From Nemophila menziesii (Eukaryota > Streptophyta > Magnoliopsida > Boraginales > Hydrophyllaceae): a stretch of 64,000 nucleotides of DNA. The stretch is taken from assembly GCA_029959085.1 (NCBI GenBank), contig JARWIR010000003.1, positions 31,139,505 to 31,203,504 of the forward strand. The letters run 5' to 3'. Below are positions 46,139 to 55,898 of this stretch, piece after piece. Under the pieces are notes generated by a model. The model did no database searches. It worked only from the letters and a program-made list of their open reading frames with translations, and was not told where the DNA came from. Numbering within the stretch: position 1 is the first letter of the stretch; each line of letters opens with the position of its first letter. A program made the translations under genes and the position numbers.

Positions 46139-49089
46139 TTATCTGTTTATAATACCAGTTAAACTTGCCTGTGGTAGTGACACTTGTTCATGATGGAGAC
46201 TAAGATACTGTTGATATGGATCCACAAAATTTGCATGTTGTGACTGGTTCTGATTTTGCATAATATGTGTGTTTATCATAGGATCTAATGTGTTAGAAGT
46301 CTGAATTCTCGATGGGTCAGGTACTGGAACCTGTGGCATACGAGATGCTTCCATAGGAAACGTTGGACCCATATGGGCCACTGGATTTGGTATTGCTGAA
46401 CCTGGATATGGCACCATAGGGCAATTCATGCCCATCCCCATACTCATATCCATACCCATCCCCATGCCCATTGCTGGCATGTACTGCTGGACTCCTGGAT
46501 ACATCATAGGGACCATGGTGTATCCCATGGACATCATCTGCCAACCCCAGAAAGTGTGGTTAATGTTTATCTCTTCTTCTAAATGGAAATTATATATAAT
46601 AGAGAAAAGATATACCTGAACTTGCATTTGTAGTGCTTTCAAGTATTCAATTGCATCATCTAACATCGAAGCTTTGTCCAACTAAATAACCAAATTAAAT
46701 AAAAATTCAATATGAAGTAATATTGGAGATTCAATAAGTGACTGGAGAGTTAATCTCTTGTATGTGAAGGGCACATATATATATTGACACTACATTGTCA
46801 TGTCCAACCTTATTGCAACGGGGTACGAGTTCTTGCAAAGCCTTCATCTTCTCATTTATCCTATCTCGACGCCTCTAAAGTAATTGTTAAACAAGTGAGT
46901 AACGTACAATAGCACAGTAGTACTAAAAATGAGAACATACATACCCTCTCAGAGAGATTGTGAACCTCGGCTGCTCGTGATCTTTTAGTAGCTCTTGATC
47001 CATGGGATTGTTTCTTTGTCTCACCAGATTCTAACTTAAGGTCCTGCAAGAAAAGTTCATATACTCTAAAGTAATTATTTTGGGATAATTTTTGGACGGG
47101 AGCTGAATTTTTGGTTTTGGGGTGAATTTTAGATTCGGGGCGAAAGTCTATATCATGAGCTTACCGACCCGAGTGTTTAAATTTTTGCAAGTCATATGGA
47201 TTTTTCAACTCATACCCCGACAATACATGCATGACTTAGTTCGAATTGAAAGGACACTGTTTCTTTTTTTATGTATAGATATACAGGAGGTCAGGAGCTG
47301 AGCAGCTATTTTGACATTATTATAAATTGGATCCTTGTCCACAACGGACCCTATACAAGGCCAAAAGTCTCAGGCGGTTAAAGAAATTGTGGGGACAAGA
47401 AAGAAAGTAAGCTACTCACGAACATGTAACATGATTTTCTGATCAAAATTTAGAGAGGTTTAATTGCACGAACGTAAACGACATAAGGCAGAAAATGACA
47501 GTGACTGTACATTGCACATGCATCATGCCAAAATTTTGATGCTTTCTTAGTCTACAACTTCTGCGTACATTAAACTACAGACGTGGCACAAAATACAATA
47601 AAATTACTTGACTTCTTTATCGCCACGTATACAGTGTGAAGCAGATGATTTGGCCACTTCTCTGAACCGCAAACACACCCAACAACAAACCAAAAAAACA
47701 TAAAAACGTTCAAACGGCGAATCACACTACATTTGGAGTATGTACAAAATTATACTGTTTTCTAAGCAAAAAAATTTATTCATTTTATAATTTTGATTTT
47801 TCATTAGAAACTTTTTTTTGATAAAATTTTATAATTGTATAACTATTTTTTTTTATCTATTGTAACATAGTATGTAGAAAAAAAAATATGTGATTAAATT
47901 TTTCAACTATATGAAATCTAATTCAAAATGACCTTTTTTCTAAAAAAATAAGCATATACTTTTGAAGGATCATCCAAAAAAACATAGCCTTTTTGTATGG
48001 ACTTTTTGGAAGAGATGCTTGCTAGAACAAGATGCCTTTTTGTATGGACTTTAATTGTATGGACTTTTTGGAAGAGATGCTTGCTTGCTATAGAACAGGA
48101 TTGTTTATTAGTTTAACTATCCTATGTAACTTTATTAACGTTTACTATCTTCGGTAAAATATGACCTAAAGATATATAAAAAAAATTAAATCAGACGAGA
48201 AGAAATATTGTTTGCTTAGAAGCTTACCATATTATCGTCATCACTGTCGTCAGGTTCTTTGCCTTTTTGCTTTCGATCCTCCACCTGCTTCTCAGCGTTC
48301 ATTTTGGAACCTGCACCTCCAGGAGGTGACGTCATAGTGAGGTCATACGTTCTTGTTAATTCTTTTCCAGCTAACTCATTGCCACTCAAAGACCCTCGCC
48401 TTAAATTTGACGCGGTCCAAACTCGACACCTTCTTTGGCCCACCACTGGTGTCTTGTTGGAGTCCATCACCACCTTGTTCGAACTCGAAGGTGCTAATTC
48501 AACCATATTAGTCATAGTAGCTGCTCTAGGCATTCTTGCAAAATGCATGAAATCGTTTAACTGACTTGAGGAAGGAGTCTCTGGCTGCCGCGGCACCACC
48601 ACTACTGGTGGAGGCGGCTGTCGATTAATTTCTGGTGCACTCGTTTTAACTTCTGGTGACGGAGGTGAAGTTGATAGAGTAGGAAAAAGCTGATCGGGGT
48701 TGATATCATGGTCAAACGACGTGTCAATATCTAAAGGTGAATGAAGCCAAGAAGTCATCTCATCCTCTTGCATAAACAGATGCTGAGCTGCAGCTGTAAC
48801 AACACTAGAAGTCTCTTGAACGTTTGGAATGATGCTCGGTGGCGTCTCCTGAGGTTTCCTTTCAGATCTTTGGCTTTGCGCCACCACCTGACCGTTTTGC
48901 CATAACAGCTCCATAAAACTATCTTCCTCCCTGTAATGTAAAATAATCATTAAATCAATATAATCACGAACAACAAATACGTGTATATGTATATATATAA
49001 ACAACTTACACTACAGTTGATGATGTCTGCTTATTAACTCGGGTATAATCTTCATCCATTTGAAAATCCGGAACACGGTAATTATCCAT
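46139..49089 (-). CDS. PIF1: Phytochrome-interacting bHLH transcription factor, PIF1/PIL5-like
   Basis: Nuclear bHLH factor that binds G-boxes and represses light responses such as seed germination and chlorophyll synthesis until light-activated phytochrome triggers its destruction. Coding exons on the minus strand: 49089-49010, 48930-48228, 47043-46945, 46874-46809, 46681-46616, 46537-46139; all introns GT-AG. 1413 bp, 470 residues. The phytochrome-B-binding APB motif ELLWQNGQ is at 34-41. A LFMQEDEMTSWLH block, as in PIF1, follows. The bHLH starts after the KRSR signal with H289, E293 and R297 (DNA contact triad) and runs to about 338; the C-terminal Met/Gly-rich MMSMGYTMVPMMYPGVQQY is also PIF1-like. 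Intact; PIF4/5 are the alternatives but fit less well. Confidence 0.93.
47993..48085. repeat. Partial tandem duplication in PIF1 intron 2
   Basis: TGTATGGACTTTTTGGAAGA and the next eleven bases occur at about 47994 and again about 62 bp later. The repeat lies in the 1184-bp intron 2 (47044-48227) and is non-coding. Confidence 0.8.
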
Positions 49090-49638
49090 GAACGCGTTGT
49101 TGGAAATAAACGTGTAGGGATTTTTATTATTTATATCAGGAATGATGAATCAAAATCCTATCTATGAGTACCTCATGAAAGATTCTATGAAGTTTTTGCT
49201 ATTTCAACATGCTGTTCTAAATAGGGAAAATATTAGGAAAGGTGCACTGGTAGTTTATAGTAAATATTCATGTGAAGGATATTGGTATGGTAATGTCTGC
49301 TCCAATATTATAACGTTTGGGGGATTTCTTTGCCTTGTATGTAGTTGTATGTCGTTTTCAAGCACTTGAGATAAAGCTAATCATTTTTCTATCAATTCTC
49401 TCAAATAAAACTAAATCATTGTCTCTCTAATAATAGTAAAGGTCATTTCTCATTTAAATGAAAATAACTTACTATTTCTTTTTTCTTTTTCCAAAAGAAA
49501 AGAAAGAAAAAGACAAACTTGACAGAAATATCGATATTCGACCTGGTGCATTTTGCGACTTTATCTACAACTTTATTAAATTTTCTTTTGATATGAATGA
49601 CTTTTCATCTTGGAAATCTCTTCATCCAACTCAATGTT
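49090..49638. other. PIF1 upstream region
   Basis: 5' untranslated region and promoter of PIF1 (read leftward). No certain TATA box or second gene. The short plus-strand frames here have no family resemblance. Confidence 0.5.
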
Positions 49639-50073
49639 TCAGCTATCATTGGCGTCTTCGTCAATTGTCTCCTTTAGTTTTGGAGATACGTTAAACAACT
49701 TCAAAATTATCTGAATAGAACGAACTACTCTGGAGAGATCTGCTGTAGATCTCATAGCTTGAAGGATGGCCCACATTTCTCCTTCAACAGTCGTGTTCAC
49801 CCTCGTCATTTTGACAACTTTATGTCTGATTGCACCTTCCTTGTTAACTTCTAAGGACACCATACTTGCAGGTTCCCAACTATTGATGAAAGAAGTAGCA
49901 TTTAGCCAGGTATAATCAGCACTATCATTAATAAAATGATTCCCTTCGACAATAGTCGAGCTGTTCTTATTTAGATAATACAATATTTTAGTTTCAGTGT
50001 TTACAAAAATACATGTATTATATTTCTTGACTTTGACCAAATATTTATTTCTATTTAAATCAAATATTATCAT
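49639..50073 (-). pseudogene. RNase H-like (RVT_3 type) fragment
   Basis: A 144-codon open frame. Its central part, SWEPASMVSLEVNKEGAIR through GEMWAILQAMRSTADLS, has the layout of the RNase H-like domain of plant LINE-associated proteins, but the catalytic acidic residues are not evident. The N-terminal third is lysine- and asparagine-rich and unfamiliar. Probably a LINE-derived remnant upstream of PIF1. Confidence 0.35.
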
Positions 50074-50137
50074 AGATGTGAAAGTTCACTTACATTTTTA
50101 ACTACTACATAATAAGAATCATTAATTAGAAACCACT

Positions 50138-51335
50138 ACCATTACCCTCCCACCACCACCACCACCACCCCCCCTATCTCACTCCCACTACCAGCACCCC
50201 TACCTCCACCACCAACACCACCACCTAAAAAATTTCGTCCACCACTACAACCACCACCACATGCTACTAATACTATAACACGCGTGTGTACGAGATTTTT
50301 TTTTTAAATCGTCATAACTAATTCTAAAAAAAATTACATTTTTGGACGAGGCAAATTAATATTTACGTTTATGATTTTCCTTTTCATTTTTTTTTAAATG
50401 GGATTTGGCCCATCTCTAATTTTAAGATTATGATGATTTTTTCCCACCTCCATTCTAATACTAAGATGAGATTTTTCTCATTTTTATTGTAAAACTAAGA
50501 TGAGATTAGTCTCATCTCCGATTAAAATCTTCCATTTTGAAAGAAAATAAAACATCAGGGTCTTCTTTCACACACGCACACATATTCATTTAATCGTGAG
50601 ATCGGATGATCCTCATCTTAGTTACAATAGAGATGGGATAAATCTCATCTCAGTATTAGAATGGAGATGAGACGAATTCATCCTTATCTTAAAATTAGAG
50701 ATTGAACAAATCTCATTTCAAAAAATTAAATAAAAAAAAACAAAAAAAAAAAAAAAAAAATCATAGACGTAAATATTATTTTGTCTCGTCCAAAAATGCA
50801 ATTTTTTTTTATTTTTTTTTTTGATGACGAGGGTTCCCGGGCTTACACCCGACTAGTCCCCCGGGAGATATGACTGCCTCCCCAACCATACCTCCAGGTA
50901 ATCAGAACTAGGTTGCCCATGTTCTGGGGAGGGTTTCGGACCTTGGAAACTTTCCAAACATAATAACTTTCTTCCACCTGCGGGATTCGAACCATGTACC
51001 TTTCACTTGAGAGAACCTTCCAAACTTTCCAAACTTTCTGCCGCCTGCGGGATTCGAACCCTGTACCTCTCACTTGAGAGACAGAGCTCTGGCCAGATGA
51101 GCTAGCTCACCTGGTTCAATTTTTTTTTTTTAGAATTAGTTATGACGATTTAAAAAAGATTATGGGACGCACGCATGTGATGGAATCAGTAGTAGGTGGT
51201 GGTTGTTGTGGTTATGGTTATGGTTGTGGTGGTGGTGGTGGTGGTGGGGATGCGGGTGGGATGGTGGGGGTAGTGGAGGTAGGTGGTCGGGGTGGTGGTG
51301 GTGGAGGTGGTGGTTGTGGGGTGGACTGGTTAGTA
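50138..51335. mobile_element. Fold-back element with long inverted repeats and CCA-rich arms
   Basis: The left arm (CCA-rich from 50138, then ACGCGTGTGTACGAG, AAATCGTCATAACTAATTCT, TTTTTGGACGAG, AATATTTACGT to about 50380) is repeated inverted on the right (from 50758, and again 51131-51335 after a SINE). The central part is also built of inverted ATGAGAT/ATCTCAT words, so almost the whole element can pair with itself. The outer arms are CCA/TGG microsatellite-like. Ends and target duplication were not resolved. Confidence 0.75.
50811..51116 (-). mobile_element. tRNA-derived SINE with an internal partial duplication
   Basis: On the minus strand: A box TAGCTCATCTGG (complement of 51093-51104), B box GGTTCGAATCC (51050-51060), then a second B box 67 bp further (50983-50993) within a tandem copy of the promoter-proximal segment. 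Next comes a body with CATGGGCAACCTAGTTCTGAT and an A-rich tail. It interrupts the right arm of the fold-back element; the flanks CAATTTTTTTTT are the probable target duplication. Confidence 0.8.
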
Positions 51336-51583
51336 AGTTATTTTAATTTAAATGGAAATTGACTCATGAAGGATGTTGCAATAATTTTTATTATATAGAT
51401 AATAAAGGCAAGAACGTAAATTACTAATGAATTTTTTTTGTATAAATGAAAAACTCTATAATCTAATTTCAGAAGAAATAATAACATGTCAATTTTTAAG
51501 CATGAACTTTCTTTTTTTTATTTAAATGGGCATTTTCTCAAATGAAAAATTAAATTAACGCTGAATTTGGATATTGTTGGAAT
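51336..51583. other. AT-rich spacer
   Basis: No feature seen. Confidence 0.6.
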
Positions 51584-51592
51584 AAATTTATT

Positions 51593-51788
51593 GAGTAATG
51601 TTGGGTATCATCTTAAAAATAATATCATTGAAGTATCATCATTTATGACGTGACATTTAAGTATTCCAATCATATTATTTCTTTTTCCAAGTTTATTTTT
51701 TTCTTTCTCTTTCATGAATGGAGTATCTAAATGTTATATCATAGGTGATATATTGGTAATCATGTTTGGGTGATACCTAACATTACTT
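51593..51788. mobile_element. Small MITE, Mutator-type duplication
   Basis: Left end GAGTAATGTTGGGTATCA and right end (complement) AAGTAATGTTAGGTATCA form imperfect inverted repeats. The flanks AAATTTATT (51584-51592 and 51789-51797) are a perfect 9-bp duplication. The terminus GAGTAATG is shared with the MITE at 16258. Confidence 0.85.
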
Positions 51789-51797
51789 AAATTTATT

Positions 51798-52080
51798 ATA
51801 TCTTTTAAAATTTGAAATTGAGATATTATGGTAATAAAATTGTATTAAAAAGTTGTTATTGAGAAAAATTGAATATTTGACCATCTATTTTAATTAAACA
51901 ATTAAAAGATTAGGTTAAATCAATTTAGATATTAAAACTCACTACGTACCTAACTTCCATAAACACCGCCCTCTCTCCATTATAAACACTCTACGTAGCC
52001 TCTCTCTCTCTCTCCAACCACTTACCAAACATCTTTTTCTCTCCCACTACACTACCAACTCTTTTTTATCAATGTTTTGT
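51798..52080. other. Sequence before the LINE, possibly its 5' leader
   Basis: AT-rich, then a CT-rich stretch (51965-52050) of the kind often found in plant LINE leaders. The LINE 5' end is not defined. Confidence 0.4.
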
Positions 52081-52091
52081 GTTGGATATGA

Positions 52092-53238
52092 ATGGAAAAA
52101 CACTCAGAATCGAGCTTTAAGTTTTTTGCAAATGAGGCTAAATCCGATGTGAAGGACGAGGATCTAACTCTCTCACAGATGAGAGTGGAAAGTACGCAGC
52201 CTTTGATGAGACAAAGCTATTTGTTAGAATGATATCAATAGGGGCAATTAGTTTCACTTACCTACATATCATATCCATTAAGCATTGGGGCGTGAAAGGA
52301 AAAATCACCATCGAAAAAAAAGGGCCAAATGTTTGTTTGCTTCGATTTGCTGAACAAGAAGATTGTGATAGGGTTCTTTATAATCGACCCTACCATATAT
52401 TTGGATTTCATGTGCTTGTTTATCCTTGGGATAAAGTAATTAAGAATCCAGAAATCCTTGATTTTACTTCTTTCTGGGTTCAAATAGATGGTATTACAAC
52501 TCTGTTTATCAAAGAGAGAAATGTCCAAAAGATTGCAGCTAAACTTGATAATGTTGAGGCTATTATGCTTCCATAATCGTAGTATTTCAAGGTTAACTCA
52601 ACAGTTGGAGTTTGAGTACTTTGGTCCATCAACAAACCTCTATTATCAAGGTTTCAGTTTGTTCAGAAAAACAGACAATCGGTTTGGATTTCTTTCAAAT
52701 ACAAAAAATTGTTTGACTTTTGTTATAATTGTGGGATTATCTCTCATGAATGTAATGAATGTAATAATCCAACCAAGTTGCAAGTTAGGCTTTGGAATTG
52801 GATTAGAGCAGATTATACTCGGCTACCACAACTGGTGGAGGTGGAGCTTTTGTGTTCAAAGCTGGAATTCAAAAATTTCAAATGGGAACAAGACAGATTA
52901 GACATCTGAAGAAAAAACTAAAAAGTAAAACCAAGCTCGGTTTGGTGTATGGTGAGGCTGGCAAGATGGAAATGCAGAAAAAAAGTTTTTCCTCTTCCGG
53001 TGATGAAGGTCAAAAGCAGTCAACCGGCTCTCTTTATAAGAAAGTTCATATGACCCACACAATAAAACAATTGGTCCCAGATGAGGACCCATTCGTTTCT
53101 AATTATAAAAAGGAGGCCCAACTTGAATTAAGTGAAATGGGTTTCATAAAAATCCCCCCGTCTAAGCTGGACATGCATTCTGATAGTCCAAAAAAACCAA
53201 CCCCAACAAGCTCTACACCCAATGTCTCCATCGCCTGA
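52092..53238 (+). pseudogene. LINE ORF1 (nucleic-acid-binding protein), decayed
   Basis: After an N-terminal frame change, 52229-52576 holds the DUF4283-like domain (WGVKGKITIEKKGPNVCLLRF, VYPWDK). A TAA at 52574 interrupts the frame. In the same frame the zf-CCHC_4 knuckle CYNCGIISHECNEC follows (about 52721). The C-terminal part shifts frame to 52852-53238. ORF1 of plant L1 elements binds the element RNA. Confidence 0.8.
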
Positions 53239-53559
53239 TCTATCACGAAGAATTCAACTCCTAATCTCTAGATTGGATCGCTTGAGAAAGAGAAACTACG
53301 TACTCGAAAAGTACGATTGGATTTGGGTATTGGTGATTCAAATGTGTCCTTCAAATCTTCAGCAACTCCTGTCTCTCTAAATATGAAGATGTGTTCATGA
53401 TTGAGGGAGATGGTGAGAAGGTTGAAGATACATTGGAGGAAGATGTGGAGTTTATGATATGGATAATGAAATAGGAATTTGGGATGAGGTTGTAATGGTT
53501 GTTGAAGAGGTTTGCGGGGTTGTCCCACAATAACCCCAACACGCTTAATGATTTAATCC

Positions 53560-54384
53560 TGGAAACGTCAAGGGGTCAGTACGCCCTTGGCAAATCTCGC
53601 TCTTATTGATTCTATCAAACATAATCGTCCCGAGGTACTATTTCTCTCTAAAGCTAAGCAATCTTTTTCTTTTCTTTCGAAGCTTAGTTCTAAATTGGAT
53701 ATGAATATTATTGCCTATCAAGACCCGATAGGCAAGTCTTGGGGTTTGGTGATTTTAGCTAAAAGTAGATGTAAAATTGAACTGATCAAGAGTGTTATTA
53801 ATTATATACATTGTAGTACAGAGGTTCTTAGAATTGGTAAATGTATGTACTTTTGTCTATGAGCCACGTGTTACTAAAGATAAACCTAGGTTTATCAATG
53901 ATTTTAAGAGCCTTAAGCCTCTTAGGTTACCTTGGTGAATGATAGGGGACTTTAATCTGATTAGATTTCCCTTTGAGAAACTGGGGGGAGAAAAACTTTG
54001 TAAGAATAATATGAATCAGTTTTATAATTTGTTAATCAGTTTTATTTGTTTGAGTTACCTCAAAAGGGAGTTAGATTCTCCTGGAGTAACAAAAGAAAAG
54101 AGGGGAATTGAAGGAAATTCTAGATAGATCTCTAGTAAATAGTAACTGGAGGAATTTATTACCAGATAGTTGGGTAGGAGCATACCCAACTATAGGGTCA
54201 GATCACTCTCCAATTGTTCTACAATTGGGAAATTATGCTGGTTTAAACAACTGTATATTTGTGTTGGATAATAATTGGCTTACTATGCAATCCTGCAATG
54301 ATATTATACTCAAAATTTGGGAAGGATATAAGAAGTTTGTGAGAATAGGAAAATAAGGATTTCATAGATCAGTTAAATGCTTAG
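53560..54384 (+). pseudogene. LINE ORF2, endonuclease domain, decayed
   Basis: Pieces of the apurinic-like endonuclease: NRPEVLFLSKAK (about 53623), MIGDFNLIRFPFEKLGG (53939), and SDHSPIVLQLGNY (about 54210) with the catalytic-type SDH motif. These lie in three frames with stops between. The frame ends at the Gypsy insertion. Confidence 0.85.
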
Positions 54385-55898
54385 TGGTGGGGGCAAAGGT
54401 GTGATAAATAAATAGATAAATAAAGATAATAATAAAGAGTCACACACCCTTGACAACCACGGAACTCACTGCAAGTATCACAGATCGTATGCAAGTTTTA
54501 ATGATAAGTCAAGTTCGTTCGCAGGGATTGTATCCGTTAGATCAATTTATGTTTAACAAGCGTAGATGAATTTAGATGTTTGGAATAAAGTATGAAAGAT
54601 ATAATAATATGAATACCATCTAACGCAAATAAATAAATAAAACAAATAAACAAAACAAATAACTAAATATGAAAGTAAGTCAAATAGATTAGGATTACTA
54701 CGTCTAATACTCAATTGTTATTCTAACCTGTCACATTAAGCATTATATATTAACCAGGATTGCAACAACTACCTAGCCTTTTCTAGACCTAGGAGCAACC
54801 TCTCCACTACTAGGGATTCCTAAGTAATGTTTGGAGATTTAAATCAAACCTTAGTGGCTATCTAGTCACACTAGACGATTATATGGTGTTGTCAATAACT
54901 AAGATTAATCCTAAGATTGATCAGATCTAGGGGAATAAGTCAAAACACATAATACAATATACGCCAAGCTTAATCAATTAAAATAACCAAATAGTATTTA
55001 AAGATCAAATAATAATCCAACAATTAAGAATAAACTTACAGAATAACAGCTTAGAAATATGGTTGAGAATAGATCTATAGCTAATTACTCTAAATATAGA
55101 GAAGGTGAGATGTAGAAGAGGGGTTGTCAGTCTCCAATCTTCTTCTTCTTGTCTTCTTCTATAGGTCAACTTGCTTCTTGGATGAATAGCTTGATTCTAA
55201 GGATGAATATCTAACTAAAGGACTAAGCTATTGTTTAAAACTAAGAAAATATAAGTAAAGACTAAGCCTATACTTTGCAACTGAGCAAGGACATGTTTAC
55301 AATGATAAGAGGGTGTATTTATAGGTCTCTTGGAAGCCCTAATTCGTTTTCTTGAAGGAGAAGTAAGTAGTGGACTCCAAGCCCAACTCAAATTCGTAAC
55401 CCTAAAAAGCATGCAATCAGGCCCGATTTTCTTTTGGCTCTAACAGCTTCAATATTCATCCGTTTGACGCGTATGAGTACACCAAATTGATCGTCTCGGA
55501 AAGCTCTTCAACTTTGCTCTTGACCGTTTCTCCAAATTCCACACCGATCTTGAGATATAAGCTGATTTGTGGTCGTAGGTGCAGAAATTCAGGATTAAGG
55601 CAGGTTTTCCTTTTCCATGTTTTTAGCTTTTCTTTCCTTATCTCCAATTACCATGCTTATCTCTTTCCATAAGTTGTAGTTTTTGACTTGGAATCTAATT
55701 AATCTCCATAATTATCTTTAAAGCTTCACACTAAATAAATAATTAAACCCAATATGCTCTAAAAATATTATTTTACTAAATCAAGACTCAAAATAGAAAA
55801 GTGTAGCATTTCTCAAGAAAATCGACTATAATGACTTCTAAATCACTAAAAATGATGTCTCATCCTAATATAAATCTATCACAAATGAGGAGACATCA
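54385..55898 (-). repeat. 3' LTR of the Gypsy element
   Basis: 1514 bp, the same length as the right copy. The polypurine tract (complement of AGACCCCCAACTCAAA, 55899-55914) lies against it. Confidence 0.95.

Larger units (their letters stand above)
52080..54384 (+). mobile_element. L1-type LINE, 5' part (interrupted)
   Basis: ORF1 and the start of ORF2 precede a Gypsy insertion at 54385; the LINE resumes at 62512 and runs off the window. The CTTAG duplication at 54380-54384 and 62507-62511 belongs to the inserted Gypsy element. Confidence 0.85.

Noticed and set aside
49142..49694. Short plus-strand ORFs upstream of PIF1
   Set aside because: AT-rich translations without recognisable domains; one overlaps the RNase H-like fragment on the other strand.
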